Source of the DNA: Nematostella vectensis
Lineage: Eukaryota > Cnidaria > Anthozoa > Actiniaria > Edwardsiidae
Length of the DNA stretch: 64,000 nt
Assembly: GCF_932526225.1 (NCBI RefSeq)
Contig: NC_064036.1
Coordinates: 11,773,181 to 11,837,180 of the forward strand
Reading direction: 5' to 3'
The translations under genes were made by a program, and so were the position numbers. Under the pieces are notes generated by a model. That model was not told where the DNA came from, made no database searches, and was given only the letters and a program-made list of their open reading frames with translations. Positions 38,201 through 41,840 of the stretch are shown piece after piece. Position 1 is the first letter of the stretch, and each line of letters starts with the position of its first letter.

Positions 38201-41200
38201 CTAATATCGACGCCGTAAAGCCAAGTTTTCACTAGTTACGCAATCACAGGGTTTGTTTCTAGTAAAATCGAGTTGTGTAAAAGTGAACCTAATTACCCTT
38301 TCCTCTAAAACAATATCCTCAAACTCGGTCGCCGTATTGAAGACACACTTGTCTTATCTTCATTGTGTTTCGTTTTCCCTTTGCACAACCAAACAAAGCA
38401 CAAGGCAAAATCAAGAAAGAGAAAAACAATTGATCCTTTTGCTGCATTTCACTAGAAACTCGTTTGCTTCGTCTGCGCTTGCGCCACAAGAGAAAATTAG
38501 GCTTAACTTTTAATGGAAAGCATCAGATGATATTCTTGGATTTTTTTGAATGCTGCCGTGCGAAAGTTGGGCATAGCGATGCGAATTGCTACGACTTGTT
38601 TCTAAAAAAAGACGGAATAGACGACTACGAGCAGGTTAAGACTTAGACTGCAAATAATCATTTCAATGGGTTCACAATATTCGTGTTCGTCATCCGTCTT
38701 CACTCTACAGGAAAGGAAAACTTGTGCGAGGAACGGCGTGCGCATGCGTTAAGTACGACAAACCGAAGCTTAGAATGTCTTCCTGATGGCAGCTTCAAGC
38801 CGAGACAATGTGATGGCGAGTTATGCTGGTGTGTAAATAAATACGGGAACGCGCTATTCGGGACCATCAGCCCTAACCGCACCGCCTCGTGTACAGGTAA
38901 GGCGATCTGGTTTAATCTCGCTCTGACTCCCCCATACACAATCTAATTTACTGTAAAATATGACGATGAGTAAACTGCCCCCTTCTCCGCCTTCTACAAG
39001 TAAGTACGCACATAAAACCTGTATCCGCCTCATTTTAGGTGCGCTTATCTTTGGTAAAACAAAACTAAACACCATAATAATAGTCTTCTCTACGCAATCG
39101 TTCTGATTTGTGTAGTCACGTGACGGGAACTGCTTTTAGGAGGCCGTTGTGGGTGGGGTTTGCACCCCTTGCACCCCCTCCTTTCCCCCCCCCCCCCCTC
39201 CTGGGTACGGGCCTGAGATGGTTCCGTTAAGGCCCTCAATCAGCTTCTCCTATATATATTTTTTCTTCTTTCGTACTTTACGAATATAACTACAAAATAT
39301 ATATCCAAAAAGTATGGCTTCATTTTTCAAATTTACCAAATTTAAACTTTTAAATGCCACGGGGCTGTGCTGGAAAAAACACGGCAGAGCCCCTGTAATG
39401 CGCGGTCAACACTGGTGACACAATAACATAGGCACAAGCTGTTTTATGTGGTTTTTTCTCATATGTCGCTATGCCCATGTCCTATGTCGATGTTATGTTG
39501 TCATTCGCGGATGTACATAATAACATAAAAGACCTCGCGCCTATGTCGTTATGCTGGCAAAGTGGACCGCTATTTACAAAGCACAAGGGCACCTCAGAAG
39601 CAGCATAACGCGCAAGACTCTAAGGCTCCCATTGTAACCCTATTAGGCCAGGGCTTGCCGATCTGTCATTACCGCTACAACATCGCCATGCAGCAAGGAT
39701 CACTCTACGCACCCTCATGCCGCCCTGATGGTAGCTACAGCCCGAAGCAGTGTGACGCCAGGACTGGGGAATGCTGGTGCAGCGATAGAAATGGGCAGGA
39801 ATCAGCCGGCTCGCGGAGGAAGGGAAATGTTCATTGTGACATGCGAGGTAATGGGAAATTCATGGCATGGGGTATTTAAGGGCGCTGATGTATCACTTGG
39901 TAATGGCTAAACATGGGGTATTGAAGGGCGCCGAAATATCACTTGGAGCGTGGTCATTAACCATTCATTACCTCAGCTTTATATTCCCTTCCCTACCATT
40001 CCCCAATTCTTCTGATTCCTTCGAACTTAGAATACCTTGGTATCTTCTCCGGCGCCCTTGAAGATTTTGTTGTCTTCTGACGGTTACGTAGCTAGGGTGG
40101 GTTTAGAGCCTCACCCCTCCCCTTCTCTTTTCTTATTGGAAAATCGAAAACTCATAAAACATCCGACTTGCATGTGATACATCTGCTTTTGCCCCCCCCC
40201 CCTCCCACCTCCTCTCTTATTTGTTCCTTGCTCCACGACGCAAGCTCTGATGCAATAGGTTCCAATTTACAAATGCACCTTACTCATTCACATGGCCAGG
40301 GTCATCACCGACATCATCATCATAATCACTATCGTATTCATTTTATTACTATAACCATCCCTGCCACAAACATTTTTTTTCATCTTGCTTATCCAATCAT
40401 TGACTATAGCAGCTATTTGTTCTAAATTCAAGCTTGTATCGCATTTCTCCGTCTTTAAGATGATCTGTGCTTCCTGCCTTTACAACGCGGCCCTTGTAAG
40501 GAATTTCTTCCCCAGTGGTACTTCAACGCTTCGTCTGGCGCATGTGAGATCTTTCTCTACAGTGGCTGCGATGGCAACAACAACAACTTCGAGACGTATG
40601 ACAAGTGCTTCGCTACGTGTAATGGTAGGTTTGTGGGTAAATAAAGACTATCGCAAGCGAACTGTGGTGTCAATGATGATGTCCAGGGGCGGATCTAGCT
40701 TTTTGCTAAAGGGGGGTTTGGCCCAGTGACAAAGACGGGAGGTGGTAATTTTTTTTTTGTTACATAAGTCTTTCTGGCAGCCCAAAGGGGGGTTTAAACC
40801 CCCTAAACCCTCCCCCTGGTTCCGCTACTGGTGTCTATGATGGTACTTATTAGGGTGGCGAGGCGATCCAGACTACTGCAAATGGTAACGCTGCTTTTTT
40901 CTGTAATATTTATTAGCTCTTAGGCCCGCGTCACACTATGTGACGAAAAATTGGTGTTGTAGCGATATTTGAAATCATTCTATTCCATTTGCTGTAGGGA
41001 AATCTTTGACACTATGCCAGCAGCAGTATCAGCAATCCAAGTTCCTTCTCAACTCAAGGTTTCTTCCCAAGTGTAAAGAGGATGGTAGCTATGCAAGTGT
41101 TCAGTGCTTTCATGGAGACTTGGAGTGCTGGTGTGTCGATAAGGACGGAGAGGAGATCAGGGGCACGCACACGTTTGTAGGACCGCCACTGGATTGCAAT

Positions 41201-41840
41201 GAACGGGGTACGCTGCTATCTTTCAATTTCTTTTTTGGGGAAAGGGGGGGGGGGGGCTAGGTTGAAGAGGCCAGTGAGTACTACTTGTCAGCTTGACGGA
41301 TTCCGGTGTAGAGGGTATTTTACTAGCTTACAATTATTTCATTAGGGGAGAAGGGAGGATTTTTATTAGGGAGGGGCGGTGAGTACTGGTTTGCCTCGTA
41401 CCGGATTGCATCAGTGAAAAGTGTATGTTACAAGCTTTCGACTTTTTAGTGAGATGGCGGATAGAAAATGTTAACTTGGCGGAGGGGGGCGTTAACGATG
41501 CGCTGCTGACGTAATTTCTTATGCTCCATGAAGAACATTACCATCATTCAACAAGGAATTGTTGCATAACCGTCGAAGGGGTCTGTTGATGATGTAGTGA
41601 ATTGCCCCCCCCCCCCCCCCCCCCGATTCCGTTCTTACATTTATCCAATCATCTTCGCTTATTTTTACCCCTGGCCTATTCCATTTTAGTTCTTCCTTTC
41701 TCTTCTCCATTTTCCCCTTGTCGCTTTCATCCACACTAACTCTTCCTCGCCTGCCCACTCTTCCTTCTTCTTTTAAAATGCGCTTTTGTATTTTATTTTC
41801 AGGTAAAGAGACATCGGTTGGAGGACGCGTTCATCTGTAA
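11192..41840 (+). CDS. Giant secreted multi-inhibitor: Kazal-Ig-Kunitz2-Tg1(17)-VWA-Kunitz-Tg1(2)-WAP-Tg1(6)-Kunitz-Tg1
   Basis: Forty exons join in frame from ATG to TAA: 7,605 nt, 2,534 residues. Order by residue: signal peptide 1-23; Cys-rich 24-82; follistatin/Kazal 83-157; Ig 158-229; Kunitz 230-299 and 300-355; 17 Tg1 to 1551; VWA-like to 1749; Kunitz to 1807; 2 Tg1 to 1948; WAP to 1997; 6 Tg1 to 2397; Kunitz to 2452; Tg1 to 2522; 12-residue tail. Nearly all domain exons are symmetrical phase 1-1, ideal for exon shuffling and duplication. The Kazal-Ig-Kunitz-Kunitz order matches WFIKKN proteins, which bind GDF8/11 and inhibit trypsin; the NTR module of WFIKKN is absent, but a TIMP (same fold) gene lies just upstream. 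Tg1 domains in the sea anemone inhibitor equistatin inhibit cysteine and aspartic proteases. Caveats: the 7.2-kb intron could hide a gene boundary, and small exons may be missed. Confidence 0.78.
12378..12522. mobile_element. Foldback MITE with 9-nt target duplication
   Basis: 12387-12513 is almost fully palindromic: arms starting TACCCTGGTCCCAGAGC and ending GGAACCAGGGTA pair over about 57 nt. Flanking CAAATTGAC occurs directly on both sides (12378-12386, 12514-12522). A 9-nt duplication fits Mutator-like elements. Lies in intron 1 of the multi-inhibitor gene. Confidence 0.88.
12786..12891 (+). CDS. Multi-inhibitor exon 2: Cys-rich segment with dibasic site
   Basis: Follows TTTAG. Encodes ATDCPTDATTIRRHRRQLD then CKPIETKFCYKEDC. 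The RRHRR run is a possible furin-type cleavage site. Cysteine spacing matches no family I recognise. Phase 1 in, phase 2 out. Confidence 0.65.
13040..13110 (+). CDS. Multi-inhibitor exon 3: Cys-rich segment
   Basis: Encodes RCCTSDTTCNPNPALLMSRG then ECKQG. It shares the CC pair of WAP-like modules, but the full WAP spacing is absent. Donor GTATGT; a minisatellite starts at once in the intron. Confidence 0.6.
13111..13470. repeat. 25-nt minisatellite starting at exon 3 donor
   Basis: About 14 units of roughly CTCATCCCTACTTCCCTTAAT plus CCGG. The first recognisable partial unit lies only a few bases after the exon 3 GT. Confidence 0.85.
13467..13534 (+). repeat. Upstream duplicate of the exon 4 acceptor and exon start
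   Basis: About 68 nt nearly identical to 13557-13624. It includes CTTCTTACCCTAG and the first ~22 nt of exon 4 (TCTTGTGTTCGTCCATCAAA). The copies are 90 nt apart and differ at a few sites. The upstream copy leaves exon homology after TGCA. Confidence 0.88.
13601..13825 (+). CDS. Multi-inhibitor exon 4: follistatin/Kazal module
   Basis: Ten cysteines in follistatin-module order: CSSIKC, EVCDL, QCRCPQGC, then Kazal core LCGSDGLTYINEC with TACILG and GPC. It is closest in style to the FS/Kazal module of WFIKKN and agrin. Acceptor CCCTAG, phase 1. The donor is chosen as CCAA|GTATAG to give phase 1; this end is less certain. Confidence 0.78.
14477..14518. repeat. (ATC/ACC)n trinucleotide repeat
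   Basis: Run of CAT and CAC triplets just upstream of the proposed microexon. Confidence 0.85.
14535..14551 (+). CDS. Possible 17-nt microexon of the multi-inhibitor
   Basis: Bounded by TTATTCTAG and GTAAGTCC. It encodes SKRLE after completing a split codon. It is needed to convert the phase 1 end of the Kazal exon to the phase 0 start of the Ig exon, and it leaves a 54-nt intron before the Ig exon. Alternatives would be a differently bounded Kazal or Ig exon. Confidence 0.5.
14606..14804 (+). CDS. Multi-inhibitor exon: immunoglobulin domain
   Basis: ITCSFTRDPVSVTWSKKDM, then LVIPDVRVFDEGVYTCQG, gives the Cys-Trp-DxGxYxC signature of an I-set Ig domain. The domain's first strand is very short. 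Phase 0 in, phase 1 out (GTAAGT). Confidence 0.82.
15030..15239 (+). CDS. Multi-inhibitor exon: Kunitz domain 1
   Basis: CMLPRRHGYCRQHDARW, then FVYSGCGRNENNFKSEKDC and LQAC, gives the full six-Cys Kunitz pattern. The residue after Cys2 (P1) is Arg, which predicts trypsin-like targets. The donor is set at GGG|GTAGGT, the first of a tandem array of donor-like units, so the true exon end may vary by multiples of six codons. Confidence 0.85.
15229..15850. repeat. 18-nt minisatellite spanning the Kunitz 1 donor
   Basis: About 34 units of TGCGGTCGATGGGGTAGG with GTAGG/GAAGG and CGA/CCA variants. It begins in the last codons of the Kunitz exon. Units are 18 nt, so reading frame is preserved on both strands, which explains the long artefactual open frames here. 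About a dozen units keep GGGGTAGGT, a usable-looking 5' splice site. Confidence 0.95.
15948..16060. repeat. Dispersed repeat, copy 2
   Basis: Copy of the element at about 5583-5700 with the same TTTCCATATGATACCTATGA core and GCCAATCCTGGGTACGCGCC end. Confidence 0.65.
16276..16443 (+). CDS. Multi-inhibitor exon: Kunitz domain 2
   Basis: CQLPKLPGPCSAYVPRWYYN and FVYGGCRGNANRFKSHRSC with final C. P1 is Ser, unlike Kunitz 1, so trypsin inhibition is less likely. Phase 1-1. Confidence 0.88.
16746..16970 (+). CDS. Tg1 domain 1 exon
   Basis: Six-Cys thyroglobulin type-1: TPCVRQYTEATK, PRCTGDGKYELQQC, CFCVDESGNEEPGTR, NC. The acceptor ACTCAG was chosen for phase 1. Confidence 0.85.
17110..17310 (+). 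CDS. Tg1 domain 2 exon
   Basis: PCEVERSTKS, PQCKKTGHYEEVQC, YCWCVDTNGTEMAGSR, SC. All six Cys present; phase 1-1. Confidence 0.87.
17525..17731 (+). CDS. Tg1 domain 3 exon
   Basis: KCQLEYIKTLK, PRCTEDGRYEAMQC, CSCVNRDSGTVIPGTN, QC. Ser replaces the Trp of CWC. Phase 1-1. Confidence 0.85.
18176..18373 (+). CDS. Tg1 domain 4 exon
   Basis: KCQRLQLDAMR, PRCKMNGEFQETQC, ECWCVDSSGDIISGSR, TC. Phase 1-1. Confidence 0.87.
18421..18594. mobile_element. TIR element (MITE) filling a short intron
   Basis: Perfect ~20-nt terminal inverted repeats GGCCATTCCAGCTATAAG / CTTATAGCTGGAATGGCC flanked by TA on both sides, total ~174 nt. TA flanks suggest a Tc1/mariner-like or related TA-target element. No coding capacity. 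Confidence 0.82.
18618..18833 (+). CDS. Tg1 domain 5 exon
   Basis: PCQKHYQNTLRRR, PRCKANGGFEEIQC, ECHCVNEDGNEVNGTR, NC. His replaces the Trp of CWC. Phase 1-1. Confidence 0.86.
19000..19224 (+). CDS. Tg1 domain 6 exon
   Basis: PCERAQHSARS, PWCKPDGSWQEVQC, ECWCVDGNGQEVKNTR, LC. Longer tail after the last Cys than its neighbours. Phase 1-1. Confidence 0.84.
19440..19512. repeat. Short tandem repeat (about 28 nt x 3)
   Basis: Three imperfect units of TGAGTAGCGCTAGGGGACTGGG in the intron after Tg1-6. Confidence 0.7.
19527..19700 (+). mobile_element. Probable tRNA-derived SINE
   Basis: Contains TGGCGCAGTTTGCAGAGCG, resembling a Pol III A box, and about 40 nt later GGATTTGATTCCCGG, resembling a degenerate B box, followed by a non-tRNA body. 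Too divergent for a functional tRNA. Confidence 0.5.
19865..20065 (+). CDS. Tg1 domain 7 exon
   Basis: SCWSLYVSLLRAS, PWCTSDGHFNPMQC, FCYCVYDDGVEVPDTR, TC. Tyr replaces the Trp of CWC. Phase 1-1. Confidence 0.84.
20359..20565 (+). CDS. Tg1 domain 8 exon
   Basis: RCQREYRRAVLYS, PLCKQDGRFEEVQC, ECWCVDHEGQELPGTR, KC. Phase 1-1. Decayed copies of its 3' half follow in the intron. Confidence 0.87.
20671..20850 (+). pseudogene. Two decayed partial copies of the Tg1-8 exon
   Basis: 20675-20745 repeats GCGTGTGGACCACGAGGGC through GTTATTGG and the donor region of the Tg1-8 exon with a few changes and a short deletion. A second, worse fragment (about 20755-20850) repeats CTGGTGCG, CCAGGAAC and GTCAGGAACACACTCCAC. 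Neither keeps the N-terminal half, so they are dead exon duplicates. Confidence 0.75.
20910..20962 (+). pseudogene. Decayed partial copy of the Tg1-9 exon
   Basis: CAGGACTACACAAGGAATGC plus ATCGGTAGCTGGTCGCGCGGCG matches the Tg1-9 exon start (about 21057-21105), which lies just downstream. Confidence 0.65.
21027..21239 (+). CDS. Tg1 domain 9 exon
   Basis: ECQREYQKYTRN, PRCSEDGTYEPMQC, FCYCVDLNGNEIPATR, IC. The acceptor is TTTGAG, an unusual but allowed GAG. Phase 1-1. Confidence 0.84.
21538..21744 (+). CDS. Tg1 domain 10 exon
   Basis: SCHQHIMRALQA, PICKSDGRYEEVQC, ECWCVDKHGQETPGTR, TC. Phase 1-1. Confidence 0.87.
21845..22045 (+). CDS. Tg1 domain 11 exon
   Basis: PCQQRYQSTLRS, PRCNQYGAYENVQC, SCFCVNNHGVELFGSR, TC. 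Only a 99-nt intron separates it from Tg1-10. Phase 1-1. Confidence 0.86.
22247..22378. mobile_element. Palindromic MITE, family copy 1
   Basis: Imperfect terminal inverted repeats GCAAACTAGCAACATAAC / ATGTCGCTAGTGTGC, with internal ATAACGACAT motifs. A related element with its own inverted ends lies at 39402-39570. Confidence 0.6.
22545..22754 (+). CDS. Tg1 domain 12 exon
   Basis: ICERQMQIFRRM, PLCNPDGSFYPVQC, QCYCVDNHGVEVAGSR, VC, ending TNQ at CAATCAAA|GTACAG. The donor context is itself the repeat unit of the following minisatellite. Confidence 0.85.
22745..23080. repeat. ~28-nt minisatellite spanning the Tg1-12 donor
   Basis: About 11-12 imperfect units of CAATCAAAGTACAGTACC plus ATCTCTTATC. 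The first unit straddles the end of the Tg1-12 exon, so most units reproduce the 5' splice site CAAA|GTACAG. Confidence 0.9.
23373..23585 (+). CDS. Tg1 domain 13 exon
   Basis: VCQQQVRYSIQS, PRCKEDGRFEEIQC, FCWCVDDSGTIKEGTK, AC. Phase 1-1. Confidence 0.87.
23849..24055 (+). CDS. Tg1 domain 14 exon, lacks Cys3-Cys4
   Basis: RCWEEYVQSARS, PWCTPSGAYNHLQ-L, YYFCVNARGREILGTR, DC. The QC and the first Cys of CWC are Leu and Tyr, so the Cys3-Cys4 disulfide is gone while the other two pairs remain. Phase 1-1. Confidence 0.83.
24056..25045. other. Intron with ~46-nt tandem repeat
   Basis: About three units of ACTGGCTTTGATTATTATAG with TTGGAGATATAGGAAT at about 24770-24890. No further domain exon is seen. 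Confidence 0.6.
25046..25264 (+). CDS. Tg1 domain 15 exon, lacks Cys3-Cys4
   Basis: PCQRMQAKQVYA, PACKPNGSFDNIQ-Y, QSWCVDSEGKEKKGMR, IC. Cys3 is Tyr and Cys4 is Ser, again a paired loss. Phase 1-1. Confidence 0.83.
25586..25804 (+). CDS. Tg1 domain 16 exon
   Basis: RCHQTRQSIFSA, PTCRDDGSFADVQC, NCWCVDMNGIEIPGS, DC. Phase 1-1. Confidence 0.87.
25880..26098 (+). CDS. Tg1 domain 17 exon
   Basis: SCQRQRTAALGL, PQCKPTGRYEEVQC, LCWCVDERGQEITRTR, RC. Donor A|GTGAGT, phase 1. Confidence 0.87.
26571..26902 (+). CDS. Multi-inhibitor exon: VWA-like domain, first half
   Basis: DVFPLDLAILIPSAS, then LSIVVFSTDVRAPLTFF, then ARLDRGLKYVEDEIF, follow the strand-helix plan of von Willebrand A domains. The metal-binding DxSxS motif is degenerate (PSAST), with the leading Asp replaced by Pro. 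Phase 1 in, phase 0 out. Confidence 0.75.
27080..27341 (+). CDS. Multi-inhibitor exon: VWA-like domain, second half
   Basis: ALFVVMDKAHPLDQDG, then LRNRGVLIATVGVGLDAR and ASDPYHVFTARGYDEL, correspond to VWA strands 4-6. Phase 0 in, phase 1 out. The domain would serve protein binding rather than protease inhibition. Confidence 0.78.
27478..27651 (+). CDS. Multi-inhibitor exon: Kunitz domain 3
   Basis: QCNQANDVGQLGCQASIPAW and FRFSGCGGNANNFPNHELC with final C. P1 is Gln, atypical for trypsin or chymotrypsin inhibitors. One extra residue lies between Cys1 and Cys2. Phase 1-1. Confidence 0.87.
27940..28146 (+). CDS. Tg1 domain 18 exon
   Basis: LCLAERRRRAQL, PNCTSSGRYEHMQC, TCWCVDTHGRERPGTR, VC. 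Phase 1-1. Confidence 0.86.
28456..28671 (+). CDS. Tg1 domain 19 exon, lacks Cys3-Cys4
   Basis: LCLKERRRALGL, PDCLPNGEYAQSQ-T, NFFWCVDAFGATIPRS, AC. Cys3 is Thr and Cys4 is Phe, the third paired loss in the protein. Phase 1-1. Confidence 0.82.
28755..28901 (+). CDS. Multi-inhibitor exon: WAP domain
   Basis: WECPKKCPDAKISVECSSD and KDCAAGFKCCSCGGGKRC give the eight-Cys four-disulfide core with the CC pair. WAP domains often inhibit serine proteases. Acceptor CCCAAG, phase 1-1. Confidence 0.85.
   Translation, partial: PGNVRKSVRTRKSAWNVPVTRTAQLVSSAAHAAVGKDARLGDRPYQHL
29368..29550 (+). CDS. Tg1 domain 20 exon
   Basis: GCEFERQQAMSN, PKCAKDGSYKHAQC, VCWCVDRHGNERPGTR, KC. Compact, 61 residues. 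Phase 1-1. Confidence 0.87.
29706..29921 (+). CDS. Tg1 domain 21 exon
   Basis: PCQREAAHARSA, SQCQPDGGFTPLQC, FCWCVDGNGNELAGTR, NC. Donor G|GTAAGT. This is the last exon before the 7.2-kb intron. Confidence 0.87.
29922..31072. other. Intron sequence upstream of nested GPCR gene
   Basis: AT-rich sequence with T-rich runs; no Tg1, Kunitz or other domain exon found. It presumably holds the promoter of the nested GPCR gene, if that gene is independent. Confidence 0.4.
31073..32020 (+). CDS. Class A (rhodopsin-like) GPCR, single exon, nested in intron
   Basis: 315 residues, intronless, seven hydrophobic segments. TM1 ends AGNSMILFAYVKDP (GN at 47-48), TM2 has LAFVD (Asp79), TM3 ends AIDRYFAV (DRY 136-138), TM7 has NPFVYG (NPxxY 292-296). 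An NVTS sequon lies in the short extracellular N-terminus. The usual TM3 Cys near residue 112 is missing and the second extracellular loop is very short; both are seen in melanocortin/adenosine/cannabinoid-type receptors, but the ligand cannot be assigned. C-terminus is short, ending CSKT. Lies in the largest intron of the multi-inhibitor gene on the same strand. Confidence 0.88.
   Translation: MDIFNTRPFDIFVAFDSAINVTSSIHTTASYINIGFCTAAFLTALAGNSMILFAYVKDPYKNLQTVPSNLLVATLAFVDILSGVFFLFLYILLQTLMSIPSKIDISYIHWQARFFGPVSVCLSLASLFLLVAMAIDRYFAVTRPLAYKSLVTKQRIIWAIFSIVLYSLASFTLFLLNPGWFLFSMFFVGSHLVLAAFLMSCLYIRIMVSIRRQSRAISQSADTNIHARRLMLAREKKVLVAVVIVLSLFLFSFIPCYITTLFLVVCSTCLSYKFAIALLFSVSLFNSTCAFNPFVYGIRVDKFRQAIGYYSCSKT
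32021..33556. other. Spacer between the two GPCR copies
   Basis: AT-rich; contains the 3' UTR of the intact GPCR with AATAAA-like signals and no recognisable exon. Confidence 0.45.
33557..34417 (+). pseudogene. Class A GPCR pseudogene, paralogue of the upstream GPCR
   Basis: Same gene family as 31073-32020: FGNALIIFAYVKDPNKNLQ, TIDRFLAVTRPLSYRS, and TATNPVVYG-like TM7 (SATNPVVYG). The reading frame breaks at least three times: after the N-terminus (near 33640), in the TM4-TM5 region (near 34045), where sequence is also lost, and before TM6 (near 34190). The DRY equivalent is DRF. No intact receptor can be made from this copy. Confidence 0.88.
34418..37171. other. Intron 3' part, repeat remnants only
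   Basis: Holds a 64-nt offset direct duplication around TTTAGCATTTTGTTCT...TCGCGCACGTGCAT (about 35945-36053), poly-C runs at 36687 and 37010, and a Pol III B-box-like GGTTCGATCCTC on the minus strand near 34740. No supported exon. Confidence 0.45.
37172..37375 (+). CDS. Tg1 domain 22 exon
   Basis: MCQYRRLACERH, PSCTSDGSYKELQC, ECWCVDKYGYERQATR, SC, plus two extra Cys (LACER, VECLP) between Cys1 and Cys2 that could form an added disulfide. Acceptor CCACCAG, phase 1-1. First Tg1 after the long intron. Confidence 0.84.
37880..38089 (+). CDS. Tg1 domain 23 exon
   Basis: PCQIQRRSALGL, PECKADGSFTSLQC, VCWCVTSRGIEVPGTR, YC. Phase 1-1. Confidence 0.86.
38711..38896 (+). CDS. Tg1 domain 24 exon
   Basis: LCEERRAHALS, ECLPDGSFKPRQC, LCWCVNKYGNALFGT, SC. 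Phase 1-1. Confidence 0.86.
39402..39570. mobile_element. Palindromic MITE, family copy 2
   Basis: Imperfect terminal inverted repeats GCGGTCAACACTGGTGACAC / its counterpart ending AGTGGACCGC, with internal AACATA and TATGTCGTTATG motifs shared with 22247-22378. Confidence 0.62.
39647..39847 (+). CDS. Tg1 domain 25 exon
   Basis: ICHYRYNIAMQQ, PSCRPDGSYSPKQC, ECWCSDRNGQESAGSR, HC. CWCS replaces the usual CWCV. The acceptor CTATTAG was chosen for phase 1. Confidence 0.84.
40460..40624 (+). CDS. Multi-inhibitor exon: Kunitz domain 4
   Basis: LCFLPLQRGPCKEFLPQW, then FLYSGCDGNNNNFETYDKC and FATC. P1 is Lys, which predicts trypsin-like targets. Acceptor TTTAAG, donor G|GTAGGT, phase 1-1. Confidence 0.87.
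40682..40831. mobile_element. Small TIR-like element
   Basis: Ends CAGGGGCGGATCTAG and CCTGGTTCCGCTACTG are imperfect inverted repeats. The interior has GGGGGGTTT / AAACCCCCTAAACC pairing. Typical of short non-autonomous DNA elements in invertebrate genomes. Confidence 0.5.
40998..41207 (+). CDS. Tg1 domain 26 exon
   Basis: LCQQQYQQSKFL, PKCKEDGSYASVQC, ECWCVDKDGEEIRGT, DC. Donor G|GTACGC, phase 1. Confidence 0.86.
41803..41840 (+). CDS. Multi-inhibitor terminal exon
   Basis: After TTATTTTCAG the frame reads KETSVGGRVHL then TAA. It brings the total to an exact multiple of three and gives the only short in-frame tail nearby. Confidence 0.6.
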
